The notes: a model not told the origin generated them from the letters alone. A DNA stretch of 64,000 nt from JBCCTX01 sp965263105 (GCA_965263105.1 CBDHGL010000006.1:124001-188000), one strand, 5' to 3'; positions 41,298-50,612 are shown, counted from the stretch's first letter. Numbers and translations: made by a program.

Positions 41298-42740
41298 ATG
41301 CATAGTTTACAAAAGTCATATTATCACTTGCTAGGGTTGGCTGGGTTAACTATTTTTCTCATTCTTGTAGGGTGTGATGGCCCGACTCAGAAAGGGAGCT
41401 TTAGTTTGTCCGGTGAATTTTCAGCTTGCCAGATGGACAGTATGCGGATTTACATGATAGATGGCCTTAGCCCTACGCCCATCTTAGCAGCCCCCATAAA
41501 AAAGAACGGCAAAAACTTCACCTTTTCTCTCAGCGGCGATCTTCCTGCAGAAGGGGTATATTATATTGGGCAGGCCCCCAATAACCTAAGAGGGATTATC
41601 CTGGGCAATGAACACGGTGTTAGTGTATCTGGAAACTGTCTCAATCTACCTGGTTATTTAAAAATTGAGAATTCGCCAATTAACGATGCTTTCGAGGAAA
41701 TGAATGGGCGAATTTCAGGTTTTTATAAAGAGACCCAAGAAGTCGCCCGTCAATTTGTTCCCTCAAGGGTATCGGATCCCAATCAGGAGATTTTTTTTCG
41801 CAAAGGCCTTAATCGGGTAGCAAAAAAACAATTCACCTATTTTGATTCCCTGAAAAATACACAGCCCCTTATCGCAAAAATTCTGGCAATAAACCTTCAG
41901 GAATTCTTCGATCCCTCAGAAAACCCTGGAGGATACACTAATGAAATTGATCATTTGGGAGGAGAAATGCTTGCCCATGCAGATTTGTCGGATCCTACTT
42001 ATGGATACCTGCCTGCTCATGAGGCCATAAATACATTTGTTCCTCAGCTCCTCAATCCAAATACACTTCCCTTTCCCCGGGCTAAACAGCATATCGACAA
42101 ACTCCTAGCGCGTATTCCAGAGGGTTCACTGGCTCATAAAAACATGTTGGCTTCGGTGATAAATATGATGGATCAGATGTCTTCCAGTGCTTATCCAGGC
42201 TATGCCGAGAAATATCTCCAACTGTATAAACCGGAGCCAGCGTTAGCTCAAGCCATTGAAGGGCGAGTTCAAATTATAAAAAATTTAGCCGCAGCCCAGG
42301 CCAGAGCTGATAGTATAACTAGCATAGGGGTCGTTCCGCCTCCTATTAATTTGCCCGACCCTTCTGGCAAAACCCTTTCACTGGAAAGCTTACGAGGAAA
42401 AACAGTATTGTTGGATTTTTGGGCCAGTTGGTGTGGCCCCTGCCGAAAGGAAAACCCCAATGTAGTAAAGCTATATAATCAATACAAGAGCCGAGGCTTC
42501 GAAATTTTGGGGGTCAGTCTGGATAAAAACAGGGAACAATGGCTCCAGGCTATCAAACAAGATGGGCTTACCTGGAAGCACGTTAGCGACTTGAAAGGAT
42601 GGCGAAGTCAGGCAGCACAAGCCTATAGTGTATCGGCTATACCCAAGACTTTTTTGCTGGATGAATCGGGAAAGATTATAGGTAAAAATTTGCGTGGCAG
42701 ATCTTTAGAAGCAAAATTAGCAGAAATATTTGCAAATTAG
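41298..42740 (+). CDS. TlpA-like thioredoxin lipoprotein with DUF4369-type N-terminus
   Basis: A 480-residue lipoprotein (leader ending LILVGCDGP). The N-terminal domain (about 32-140, FSLSGEFSACQMDSMRIYM and GNEHGVSVSGNCLNL) is of the DUF4369 type common in Bacteroidota. After a helical middle region, residues 345-480 form an AhpC/TSA-thioredoxin domain with active-site WASWCGPCRKEN and the cis-Pro loop VSAIPKTFLLDE. It should act as a membrane-tethered thiol-disulfide oxidoreductase, for example in cytochrome c maturation or protein repair. Confidence 0.85.
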   Translation: MHSLQKSYYHLLGLAGLTIFLILVGCDGPTQKGSFSLSGEFSACQMDSMRIYMIDGLSPTPILAAPIKKNGKNFTFSLSGDLPAEGVYYIGQAPNNLRGIILGNEHGVSVSGNCLNLPGYLKIENSPINDAFEEMNGRISGFYKETQEVARQFVPSRVSDPNQEIFFRKGLNRVAKKQFTYFDSLKNTQPLIAKILAINLQEFFDPSENPGGYTNEIDHLGGEMLAHADLSDPTYGYLPAHEAINTFVPQLLNPNTLPFPRAKQHIDKLLARIPEGSLAHKNMLASVINMMDQMSSSAYPGYAEKYLQLYKPEPALAQAIEGRVQIIKNLAAAQARADSITSIGVVPPPINLPDPSGKTLSLESLRGKTVLLDFWASWCGPCRKENPNVVKLYNQYKSRGFEILGVSLDKNREQWLQAIKQDGLTWKHVSDLKGWRSQAAQAYSVSAIPKTFLLDESGKIIGKNLRGRSLEAKLAEIFAN

Positions 42741-42771
42741 GGGCGCTCTAACCTAAGAATATAAGCGGTAT

Positions 42772-43443
42772 ATGAAGATTTTGATTGTTGACGATGAAGC
42801 CGATATTCTAGAATTATTAGAATACAACCTGGTAAAAGAAGGGTATCAGGTCTTAACGGCCACAGATGGGAAGGCTGCCATTGAGGTAGCCACCAAGGAG
42901 AATCCCGATATGATTTTACTGGATATCATGATGCCCAAAATGGATGGGATTGAAACCTGTAGGAGAATTCGCACCCTTCCAGGCCTTTCTAAGATAAGCG
43001 TAATCTTTCTCACTGCCCGATCTGAAGAATATTCAGAACTAGCTGGCTTTGAAGCTGGAGCAGATGACTACATATCAAAGCCCATCAAACCCCGGATTTT
43101 GTTAAGTCGCATTAAGGCCATTGCTAGAAGAGATTCGCAGGAGGAGATCAACAATGTGTTGAAAATCCACGATTTAGAGATTATACGAGATGAATACATG
43201 GTAAAAAAAGGGAAACAGACCATGGCCCTTCCCAAAAAAGAGTTTGAACTTTTGTTTTTCCTTGCCTCCAAGCCTGGGAAAGTATTTAGCCGGGAAAAGT
43301 TACTAGAAAAAGTCTGGGGAGATGTATACGTGGTAGACCGAACTATTGATGTGCACGTGCGAAAGCTGAGAGAAAAAATTGGGATTAATTATATTCAAAC
43401 GGTTAAAGGAGTTGGATATAAATTTGTAAATACGCTGGTATAA
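42772..43443 (+). CDS. OmpR/PhoB-family response regulator
   Basis: The 223 residues comprise a receiver domain with Asp51 in MILLDIMMPKMDG and Lys in DDYISKPI, and a winged-helix DNA-binding domain (LPKKEFELLFFLASKPGKVFSREKLLEKVWGDVYVVDRTIDVHVRKLREKIG). It precedes its kinase by 31 bp. The architecture matches PhoB, so phosphate control is possible, but no phosphate genes are adjacent. Confidence 0.9.
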   Translation: MKILIVDDEADILELLEYNLVKEGYQVLTATDGKAAIEVATKENPDMILLDIMMPKMDGIETCRRIRTLPGLSKISVIFLTARSEEYSELAGFEAGADDYISKPIKPRILLSRIKAIARRDSQEEINNVLKIHDLEIIRDEYMVKKGKQTMALPKKEFELLFFLASKPGKVFSREKLLEKVWGDVYVVDRTIDVHVRKLREKIGINYIQTVKGVGYKFVNTLV

Positions 43444-43474
43444 TACGTCTCTTTGGTTAATCACATTCCCAATT

Positions 43475-44425
43475 ATGGATGGCAAGTTCCAACGAAAATT
43501 ACATGCCCCCTGGGCCATTGCTGCGACAATGTCAGCCATCTTCACCCTTGTAGGCATCCTTCTTACTGAGCTCATTCATAAACCGGCCCCTTGGTGGCTT
43601 TGGATCAGCTATTTTCTGATAGTGGGCATAGCCATCTATATTTACTTTGAAAAAATAATCTATCGGAGGATTCGTGAACTCCGCATTGATGCCCAAAGAG
43701 AGGTCACCAAGCTCAAAGATATGGAAGCTTACAGGAGAGAGTTTCTGGGAGAGGTATCACATGAATTGAAAACCCCAATTTTTGCTATTCAAGGATTCAT
43801 ACATACCCTGATTGACGGTGCTATGGATGATCCTAGGGTAAGAAAAAAATTTCTTAAAAAAGCCATGAAAAATTCTGACCGTCTTTCCAATTTAGTGGAG
43901 GATCTTTTGGTCATTACCCAAGCAGAATCCGGGGAAATGGAGGTGAGGGTAAGAAGGTTTCCCATAATGGGCTTGATCCAGGACGTTCTGGATGCATTTG
44001 AATTCAAATTCACAAAAAAGAACCGAAATATTGCTTATAGCATTGAGGAAAATTCACTGGAAGCTGCTTATGTCCTAGCAGATGAAGAGCGAATCCGGCA
44101 AGTGCTAACCAATTTAATTGACAATGCCATAAAGTATGGCGACCGAAATGGAAATGTAGCTATATCCTTAAATTCGGACGAGGAAAAAATCTATGTCTCT
44201 GTAAAAGATGACGGCCCCGGCATAGAGGAAGAACACCTAGACAAAATTTTTCGTCGCTTTTATCGTGTAGATAAGAGTCGATCGCGGGAAAAGGGTGGCA
44301 CAGGCTTGGGATTGGCTATATGCAAGCACCTCATGTCAGCTCACGGGGAGAAAATAACCGTAGAAAGCCAGGTAGGTCGGGGTACTGTCTTTACAATCAG
44401 TCTAAAAAAAGCTAAACATGCATAA
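43475..44425 (+). CDS. Sensor histidine kinase (PhoR-like, no periplasmic domain)
   Basis: A 316-residue kinase with two membrane segments (about 11-30 and 39-57) separated by only a few residues, then a short linker, HisKA with His96 in GEVSHELKTPIFAIQGF, and HATPase motifs (NLIDNAIKYGD, DDGPGIEEEHLDKIFRRFYRVD, GGTGLGLAICKHLM). With no sensor domain outside the membrane, the signal probably comes from a partner. The following lipoprotein gene overlaps it by 8 bp and is a natural candidate. Confidence 0.9.
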   Translation: MDGKFQRKLHAPWAIAATMSAIFTLVGILLTELIHKPAPWWLWISYFLIVGIAIYIYFEKIIYRRIRELRIDAQREVTKLKDMEAYRREFLGEVSHELKTPIFAIQGFIHTLIDGAMDDPRVRKKFLKKAMKNSDRLSNLVEDLLVITQAESGEMEVRVRRFPIMGLIQDVLDAFEFKFTKKNRNIAYSIEENSLEAAYVLADEERIRQVLTNLIDNAIKYGDRNGNVAISLNSDEEKIYVSVKDDGPGIEEEHLDKIFRRFYRVDKSRSREKGGTGLGLAICKHLMSAHGEKITVESQVGRGTVFTISLKKAKHA

Positions 44426-44978
44426 GATTAACCGTATTTTTGCTTTTTCATGGGTATTACTATTGCTGAGTTGTGGTTCTGAGAATATCGCCTTAATCAA
44501 TAAAGTAAAACGTTTTGAGCCCCAATGGATGAACTTAAGTGAAAAGGCCACCTTTATTGAACAAAAGCTGAGCATCACCCGAAGACGCTATCCTAAGGAC
44601 CTGGATGCCATAGAGCCCCAAATGCGAAATGTATCTAGCAATCGACAAACAAGTGTCTATGGTTTACGAAGCCAATACCGTAATATCATGGTTGAACGCG
44701 AAAAGCTGGAAAAACAATTTGTAACGGAATTGGAGGGTCTGGAGGAAGAGGTAGAAAAATTCAACGAATGGGTAAACCGACTCATGAAGGGTAAATTTGA
44801 ATTGGAACTCGCTGAAAAACGGCTTTCCGAATTTGAATCTTCTCATCAAAGGCTCAAACAGGAAATGGATGGGATAGAAAAGGCCCTCATAAAAAATATC
44901 CAGGAACACAACTCTGTCTTGAAGCAGTTGGGACAACAACTCCGAGTATATAATAACTTCGATATTGCGGTGAGATAA
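44418..44978 (+). CDS. Coiled-coil lipoprotein coupled to the sensor kinase
   Basis: Unrecognised 186-residue protein with a lipoprotein leader (FSWVLLLLSCGSEN). The mature part is mostly helical and coiled coil (QYRNIMVEREKLEKQFVTELEGLEEEVEKFNEWVN, then SSHQRLKQEMDGIEKALIKNIQEHNSVLKQLGQQL). Its start lies 8 bp inside the kinase gene, so expression is coupled. A role as an extracytoplasmic partner or co-sensor is inference from this overlap. A terminator follows. Confidence 0.75.
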   Translation: MHKINRIFAFSWVLLLLSCGSENIALINKVKRFEPQWMNLSEKATFIEQKLSITRRRYPKDLDAIEPQMRNVSSNRQTSVYGLRSQYRNIMVEREKLEKQFVTELEGLEEEVEKFNEWVNRLMKGKFELELAEKRLSEFESSHQRLKQEMDGIEKALIKNIQEHNSVLKQLGQQLRVYNNFDIAVR

Positions 44979-45021
44979 GTTTCAAATCTACTAGAGATAA
45001 TTAGACGCCAAATAAAAAGAC

Positions 45022-45060
45022 TGAGGGAAAATCTTCCACAAGGATTTTCCCTCATTTTTT
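45022..45060. terminator. Rho-independent terminator between convergent genes
   Basis: A perfect 12-bp stem TGAGGGAAAATC/GATTTTCCCTCA (45022-45033 and 45043-45054) is followed by six Ts on the plus strand. The A-rich left flank would give a T-rich tail on the minus strand, so it serves the kinase operon and probably the fasciclin gene. Confidence 0.85.
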
Positions 45061-45089
45061 TAGCGGTTTAACCCGTAAAGATTGGATAA

Positions 45090-45584
45090 CTACTCTCCAG
45101 AAGGAGGAAATATTACTTTGTCGATTACGTGAACAACCCCGTTGCTAGCCAATACATCGGCACTCACTACCTTTGCATTTTCTACCATAGCTCCTTTGTC
45201 GCTTAGAGAGATTGTTGCCTCTGCTCCTTGAACGGTACTAGCTTTCATTCCATCAGATAGGTCTCCAGACATAACTTTTCCAGGAATGACGTGGTAAGTG
45301 AGGATGCTAACTAGTTTCTCTTTGTTTTCAGGTTTTAGCAAGTCCTCTAATGTCCCTTCAGGAAGAGCGGCAAAAGCATCATTTGTAGGAGCGAATACCG
45401 TAAAAGGACCGTCCCCTTTTAAAACATCTACCAACCCTCCCGCTTTGACAGCTGCTACCAGTGTGGAAAGTGCATCTGTTCCGACTGCCAAATCAACAAT
45501 ATCCTTGTCTTGAGCTGTTAGCTTTGGCATGGATAATAAGAACATACATACTAAGGAAGCGAATACAACCAATGATCTTTTCAT
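45090..45584 (-). CDS. Secreted fasciclin (FAS1) domain protein
   Basis: From the ATG at 45584 the protein has 164 residues: a Sec leader (MKRSLVVFASLVCMFLLSMPKLTAQ) and one FAS1 domain with VDLAVGTDALSTLVAAVKAGGLVDVLKGDGPFTVFAPTNDAF, LLKPENKEKLVSILTYHVIPG and the closing ASNGVVHVIDKVIFPP. FAS1 domains mediate adhesion outside the cell. The ATG nine codons upstream adds only an A/T-rich stretch ahead of the leader. Confidence 0.88.
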   Translation of the reverse strand: MKRSLVVFASLVCMFLLSMPKLTAQDKDIVDLAVGTDALSTLVAAVKAGGLVDVLKGDGPFTVFAPTNDAFAALPEGTLEDLLKPENKEKLVSILTYHVIPGKVMSGDLSDGMKASTVQGAEATISLSDKGAMVENAKVVSADVLASNGVVHVIDKVIFPPSGE

Positions 45585-45935
45585 GATAAAATGTTTAATT
45601 ATTTTTTGCAAACATTAAACAAACTTGAAAAATCTGGAGATTGTTATCACTTTTTCCATTTCTAAAGATTTTAAGGCTTAAAAGAGGTAATAATTTGGGT
45701 CATTTAATCTTCGCTAGCCCTTTACAATGTGTTGATAATCATAAAAATACCAGAATTTAGTTTATCTCGCCCCTATTCATCATGAAAGATTTTGTTTAAA
45801 AAAAAAATGTTTTCATTAAACAATATTAATGAGGCTTATTAGGGGTTTTTAGGAAAAACTACTTCACCTTCCCATCATAAATTTAAGATTCCCCTTAACT
45901 TATGTGTTTATTAGGCTAAATAATTTCTCCGCTCT
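45585..45935. other. Gene-free region between the fasciclin gene and murF-alr
   Basis: About 350 bp of AT-rich sequence between two divergent genes, with a run of ten A near 45798. It must contain both promoters, but I find no box close enough to the Bacteroidota consensus to place either. No RNA gene or repeat is evident. Confidence 0.5.
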
Positions 45936-48401
45936 GTGCTAGGCATACCCTATACCATTCAACGAATTGCAGAAATGGCTCTGGCCCAGGACCTTTTCCA
46001 GGCCTTTCCCCAATCCCTTCCCATCAAGTACGTCTCCTTTGATTCACGTACCATCTCTTATGGCCCAGAAACCCTATTCGTCGCCCTAAAAACAGAACAT
46101 AGAGATGGGCACGATTTTTTGGGAGATGCCTTCCACAAGGGGGTTAGGAACTTCCTGGTAGACCGGCCAATTTCCCTTTCTCCGTGCAACTACATTTTAA
46201 CAAAAAATACCCTAGAGGCCCTTCAGTTATGGGCTATGCACCACCGTCAACAGTTTTCCTATCCAGTGGTGGGAATTACAGGCAGCAATGGAAAGACCAC
46301 TGTAAAGGAATGGCTAGCTACATTGTTGGAATGGGAGTTTGAGGTAGTAAAAAGTCCGATGAGCTATAATAGTCAGATCGGTGTCCCTATTTCTGTATTG
46401 CAAATGAACCCCAAAGCTAATTGTGCCCTCATTGAAGCCGGAATCTCCCGGCCAAACGAAATGGAAATTCTGCGAGAAATTATCCAACCTACTTTTGGTA
46501 TACTTACCCACATGGGAGACGCTCACGATAAGGCTTTTGATAGTTTTGAGCAAAAGCTTGCCGAAAAATGTCAACTTTTTGAGAACGTAGATCAGGTTTT
46601 ATGTGGAAGTGGGCAAACTCAGGTTTGGGAGTATGTTAAAAAAGAGCTTCCACAGGCACTGGCTGTAGGAGAAAGGGAGACCGATGAGTTCCGTTTGCAG
46701 AGATTCACACAGGACAAATCAGGCATGGGACTCCTGTTAGAAAGAGGCCAAACACAACTGGCTATTGAGGTTCCAGTAGTAGGGGCTGCTTCCCAGGAAA
46801 ATATCTCCCTCGCCTTGTCTGCAGCGCATTATCTTGGACTTTCTAAGGAGGGTATGCAGGCCCAATGTCAGAAATTACACCCTGTCCAAATGCGGTGTGA
46901 GATCCTCACAGATAATCCGGATATTACTGTCATTAACGACAGTTACAATTCCGATTTGGAGTCAGCCCGCACGGCCCTCCACCTTCTATCCGATATAGAT
47001 TCACAGCCTGATAAGATTTTAATCCTGACGGATATGGAGCAGCAAGGATCGAAGGCTCTGGAAAGACATGAACAGATTTACAAAGAAGCCACTCAACTAT
47101 TGGGAGTGGAAAAAGTCCTGACCCTTGGCCCCATTTTCGCCCAAATTGCTTCCTCCCATAATTATCCAAACACAGATTCATTCATTCGGGCGTTTCAATA
47201 CGCCCATTTTATCCATCACACAGTTCTCATCAAGGGGGCCAGAAGTTTTCGTTTGGAGCGCCTACTTCCTCTACTCAACCGAAAGCCCAATGCTACCTAT
47301 TTTCAAATCGACCTAGATGATTTGGTCCATAACTTTAAAACCCTCTGTGCACAGGTTCCTCCTGGCACCAAAACCATGTGTGTAGTAAAAGCTTCCTCCT
47401 ATGGGAACGGGACTTGGGAAATTGCCAGAGAATTAGCAGATGCAGGAGCAGATTACCTGGCTGTAGCCTATACATCAGAAGGTATAGCCCTTCGAGAAAG
47501 TCAAATCCAGCTCCCCATAATGGTCATGAACCCTAATAAAGAGAGTATTCCTTCCCTCATCCAATATAGACTCCAGCCAGAAATTTCTAACCTAGACTTC
47601 TTAGAAGCCTATATAAAGGAAGCTCGTCTCTCAGAATGGACTTCTTATCCCCTTCACCTCAAGCTAGAGACAGGAATGGGACGCCTCGGATTTAGGGAAA
47701 AACATTTATCTCGACTTTGTGCCTTCCTGGTTCAGGAGCCCAGGGCCCAAATAGTCTCCATGCTATCCCATCTTGCTGCTGCAGATGACCCAAGAGCGGA
47801 CGAGTTCAGCCACCAACAGGTGCAGACCTTTAAAGCCCTAACAGGTTATATCTCTGAACAAATTGGGTTCATGCCACCAAGACATATCCTCAACTCTAAA
47901 GGGGTTCTCCGTTTTTCTGCTTATGCATTTGAAATGGTACGCCTAGGGGCTGGCTTATACGGAATCAATACAACAGATGTGCAGTCTGATCTCGTGGAAA
48001 TTGGCGGCCTCTATAGTACCATTAGCCAAATCCAGGAACATCCTTCTGGTGTCAGCATTGGGTATGGAAGGGCCCAATACACAGAACGGCCTTCGCGAAT
48101 CGCGACGGTCGCCTTAGGATATGCTGATGGGATCCCCCGTAACCTGAGCTGTGGAGCCTATTCATTTCTAGTTCGGGGAATGCCTGCACCCATCTTTGGG
48201 CGAGTGTGTATGGATATGACCATGATAGATGTCACCGATATTCCTGAAGCCACGATGGGAGACGAGGTAGCCATATTTGGATCCCAAAGGGGGCAGTTTC
48301 TTTCCGTCGAGGAAATGGCCAAACAAGCTCAAACTATTCCTTATGAAATCCTTGTTAGGATTAGCCCTAGGGTAAGGAGGATATATATGAAGGGGAGATA
48401 A
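45936..48401 (+). CDS. murF-alr: Bifunctional MurF / alanine racemase fusion
   Basis: The 821-residue fusion combines UDP-MurNAc-tripeptide:D-Ala-D-Ala ligase (about 1-455; ATP loop GITGSNGKTTVKEW, EAGISRPNEME, INDSYNSDLESARTAL) with alanine racemase (about 460-821; PLP lysine in CVVKASSYGNG, LKLETGMGRLGF, catalytic Tyr region SIGYGRAQY and GRVCMDMTMIDVTD). It makes and uses D-alanine for peptidoglycan. The VVKASSYGNG motif deviates from the usual VKADAYGHG. This fusion is characteristic of Bacteroidota. The start is GTG. Confidence 0.93.
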   Translation: MLGIPYTIQRIAEMALAQDLFQAFPQSLPIKYVSFDSRTISYGPETLFVALKTEHRDGHDFLGDAFHKGVRNFLVDRPISLSPCNYILTKNTLEALQLWAMHHRQQFSYPVVGITGSNGKTTVKEWLATLLEWEFEVVKSPMSYNSQIGVPISVLQMNPKANCALIEAGISRPNEMEILREIIQPTFGILTHMGDAHDKAFDSFEQKLAEKCQLFENVDQVLCGSGQTQVWEYVKKELPQALAVGERETDEFRLQRFTQDKSGMGLLLERGQTQLAIEVPVVGAASQENISLALSAAHYLGLSKEGMQAQCQKLHPVQMRCEILTDNPDITVINDSYNSDLESARTALHLLSDIDSQPDKILILTDMEQQGSKALERHEQIYKEATQLLGVEKVLTLGPIFAQIASSHNYPNTDSFIRAFQYAHFIHHTVLIKGARSFRLERLLPLLNRKPNATYFQIDLDDLVHNFKTLCAQVPPGTKTMCVVKASSYGNGTWEIARELADAGADYLAVAYTSEGIALRESQIQLPIMVMNPNKESIPSLIQYRLQPEISNLDFLEAYIKEARLSEWTSYPLHLKLETGMGRLGFREKHLSRLCAFLVQEPRAQIVSMLSHLAAADDPRADEFSHQQVQTFKALTGYISEQIGFMPPRHILNSKGVLRFSAYAFEMVRLGAGLYGINTTDVQSDLVEIGGLYSTISQIQEHPSGVSIGYGRAQYTERPSRIATVALGYADGIPRNLSCGAYSFLVRGMPAPIFGRVCMDMTMIDVTDIPEATMGDEVAIFGSQRGQFLSVEEMAKQAQTIPYEILVRISPRVRRIYMKGR

Positions 48402-48410
48402 GGCCAGATT

Positions 48411-48552
48411 TTACCTCCACCGACAATTTCCTTCCACTCGTCGATTCAAACCTACATTTCACCGACTACTGGACACAAAAATAGCCCTCAATGGGGCCCA
48501 GTAGCCTATTTCCCCATTTATCGAAGCTGATTGTCATTCGTCGAAGCCTACC
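48411..48552. promoter_or_regulatory. Array of short sites upstream of the DUF3244-like gene
   Basis: Five sites fitting a loose YYRYCGA core lie at regular steps: the CGA trinucleotides start at 48421, 48442 and 48463 (21 bp apart), then 48522 and 48542 (20 bp apart). Spacing of two helical turns suggests direct-repeat binding by a regulator such as a LytTR protein. The sequence match between sites outside the core is weak. Confidence 0.35.
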
Positions 48553-48630
48553 GCAAATTCACCTTAATTGGAGGAAAAGATCCTGCTCAACCCGCCATCT
48601 TTGTATCGTAACAAACAAAAACAGAATCAA

Positions 48631-48978
48631 ATGAAAAAATTTAGCACGCTTCTCCTCCTCCCTTTCTTTTCAACTCTGGCCATTGCTCATTCCCCCACTC
48701 CTTCCAATGACGTAACAGCCACCAATGACGAGCAAGAAATTTTGCTAAGCCCAGTAGGATTTGACAAAGTTCTCTCTTTGATCATTTTTGAAGTTGATCA
48801 ACCCACCTTAAATGTCGAGCTATCCCAAAACAAGGTAGGCAGAATTTTCAACAACAGTTATAGCACCCCCGAGTCAGAAGTCCTCGAAATTGATCTATCT
48901 GACTTTGAAGCAGGAACTTACACCTTGAAAATCGTTTCCGGAGATTACACACAGGTGCACACCCTTATTTTACCCTAA
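48631..48978 (+). CDS. Small secreted protein, DUF3244-like
   Basis: From the ATG at 48631 the protein has 115 residues: a Sec leader (MKKFSTLLLLPFFSTLAIAHS) and a beta-rich domain ending SDFEAGTYTLKIVSGDYTQVHTLIL. The end resembles DUF3244 or the type IX secretion tail, although no full tail signature is present. A -7-like CATCTTTG lies at 48596-48603 and an array of short sites further upstream. Function is unknown; surface location or periplasm is likely. Confidence 0.7.
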   Translation: MKKFSTLLLLPFFSTLAIAHSPTPSNDVTATNDEQEILLSPVGFDKVLSLIIFEVDQPTLNVELSQNKVGRIFNNSYSTPESEVLEIDLSDFEAGTYTLKIVSGDYTQVHTLILP

Positions 48979-49045
48979 CCCAGTCCTTTGCCAATAAAAT
49001 AATCTGCACGGAGGTTTTTCAATTTGTCATTGATTTTGTTTGAAT

Positions 49046-49080
49046 GGGGCTTCTCGAATGGGAGAGCCCCTTTTACTTTA
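49046..49080 (+). terminator. Terminator of the DUF3244-like gene
   Basis: A GGGGCT...AGCCCC stem with an inner CTC/GAG pairing and one bulge (49046-49070) is followed by TTTTACTTT. It lies about 70 bp after the stop codon and abuts the 3' end of the convergent M23 gene. Confidence 0.6.
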
Positions 49081-49786
49081 TGGTTTCCTTTTGGGGTCTA
49101 TTTGCCTGGATAAAGGCTCGGGGAGCCAAATAACCTTTCCTCCTGGACGAATATCCTGACCTCATGGGAATGTCCAAATCCTCTCTAAGTTCTAGGTGTA
49201 GGTGAGCCAAAAAATGACCATTCGCAGTGCCAATAGTCGCAATCGGACTTCCACGCTCAACCCATTGCCCCTGATTGACCAACATTTCTCTACAATGGGC
49301 ATACAAGGACTCAAGCATGTCTCCCGATTCTAATTTATGGATCATCCGTATGGTATTTCCCCACCTTCCTCCAGGGTCCCCTCCAAATCGGACATAGCCA
49401 TGGGCTATAGCATAAATGGTATCTCCTAGATCGGTATTTCCCCCAGAAACGGCATTCCAATCTTCCCCTAAGTGTAGATTTTTACCGAAGCCCTGTGCTA
49501 CATAATAGCCTGAGCCATGAGGTTTTCCTACGGGATAGTCAAATCCGTCTGCTATAAATCCTGGATGTTCAAAAAACAAAGAGTCATAGGGGGAGGCAAA
49601 AGAATCTGGTAGAAACCAGGGAAGATCGGCCATTGAAAAAGCTGCATCCAAGCTATTCCACTCTGCATCATAGCTTATGGGTATGATAAATTCGCGCTTC
49701 TCCTCTATGAGCAGAGTAGGGTCCATTCGCGTACATATCGATGGCACCAAAGCAAGTAGGAGTAAGAGATATCTAGAGGAGGACAT
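49073..49786 (-). CDS. Secreted M23 (lysostaphin-like) metallopeptidase
   Basis: The 237-residue protein has a signal peptide-like start (SSSRYLLLLLALVPSICT) and an M23 domain: LHLGEDWNAVSGG carries the first His/Asp zinc ligands, AIAHGYVRFGGDPGGRWGNTIRMIH and LESLYAHCRE follow, and HLHLELRED carries the HxH motif. M23 enzymes cut peptidoglycan cross-bridges. It lies 5 bp after the exported exonuclease-like gene, probably in one operon. Confidence 0.85.
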   Translation of the reverse strand: MSSSRYLLLLLALVPSICTRMDPTLLIEEKREFIIPISYDAEWNSLDAAFSMADLPWFLPDSFASPYDSLFFEHPGFIADGFDYPVGKPHGSGYYVAQGFGKNLHLGEDWNAVSGGNTDLGDTIYAIAHGYVRFGGDPGGRWGNTIRMIHKLESGDMLESLYAHCREMLVNQGQWVERGSPIATIGTANGHFLAHLHLELREDLDIPMRSGYSSRRKGYLAPRAFIQANRPQKETIK

Positions 49787-49791
49787 CAGGT

Positions 49792-50505
49792 TTATTCGTC
49801 ACAAAGCTCATTTCTAAGTTGAACCAGCCTCTGATAGATACGGACATTTTTTAAAGCCCCACTAATTCCCGTATGCAGATCTGCCTCGTGGGGCTCATCG
49901 GGAATCTTATAATTCTCCATAAATGCTTGACCTGTAAGATCTCGATACCCTAGACTCCAGGCCATAGAAGGAATATCTAGCACAAAATAGTGGAACAATT
50001 CTCTCCAACTCCTCTCAACGGACCTGAATAAATGATCGAGAAAAGCCGCATCAAACTGGCTATTGTAGGCCACAAGTAGAACATTTTTGTCATTAGCTAG
50101 CTGCTGATGAAATGCTACAAGGGAATCCACAGCCTCTCTTGGAGAAAGTGCCTGATAGGCATTCCACTTCTTTACCGAAAACCCATTAATCTCTGCCGCT
50201 TTGGCTTCAGTCCTTTCAGGATGCTCGGGCATGATCCGAATAAAAAGGCTATCGATCACTTTTCCGTCGAGGTTTGTATACACCCATCCCATATCGATCA
50301 TTTCATGGATACCTGGAATAAGTCCCGTAGTCTCTACATCTACATGAGCCAAAAGCCACTGATTGGGATTTTCCTCTGGCAGGAAAGAAGACCCAATATT
50401 TTGACAAAAAGAGGCCTGGTGAGGAGTATCAAGGCAACCATAAGTTAATCCAAGGAGGAATACTAAATACTTAACTTTCAGCATGAAGGGGCTTTTAGGC
50501 GACAT
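49792..50505 (-). CDS. Exported DnaQ-like (DEDD) exonuclease, altered third motif
   Basis: From Met at 50505 the protein has 237 residues. The hydrophobic start (MLKVKYLVFLLGLTYGC at Met8) looks like a signal or lipoprotein leader, unusual for this family. The DnaQ-like fold shows Exo I (LLAHVDVETTG), EINGFSVKKWN and Exo II (VAYNSQFDAAFLDH). In Exo III the sequence reads HEADLHTG, so the position five after the first His is His instead of the usual Asp; an Asp at +3 might substitute. It precedes the M23 gene by 5 bp. Activity and location need testing. Confidence 0.7.
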   Translation of the reverse strand: MSPKSPFMLKVKYLVFLLGLTYGCLDTPHQASFCQNIGSSFLPEENPNQWLLAHVDVETTGLIPGIHEMIDMGWVYTNLDGKVIDSLFIRIMPEHPERTEAKAAEINGFSVKKWNAYQALSPREAVDSLVAFHQQLANDKNVLLVAYNSQFDAAFLDHLFRSVERSWRELFHYFVLDIPSMAWSLGYRDLTGQAFMENYKIPDEPHEADLHTGISGALKNVRIYQRLVQLRNELCDE

Positions 50506-50612
50506 GAAGTAACTTTTTGAAAGAAATATACTACATACCCAAGGAAAAAATGGCAATAAGGCCTCAGGATTTTGTGTTTATTGATTAAATTGGACGGCTG
50601 AAATACAGAAAT

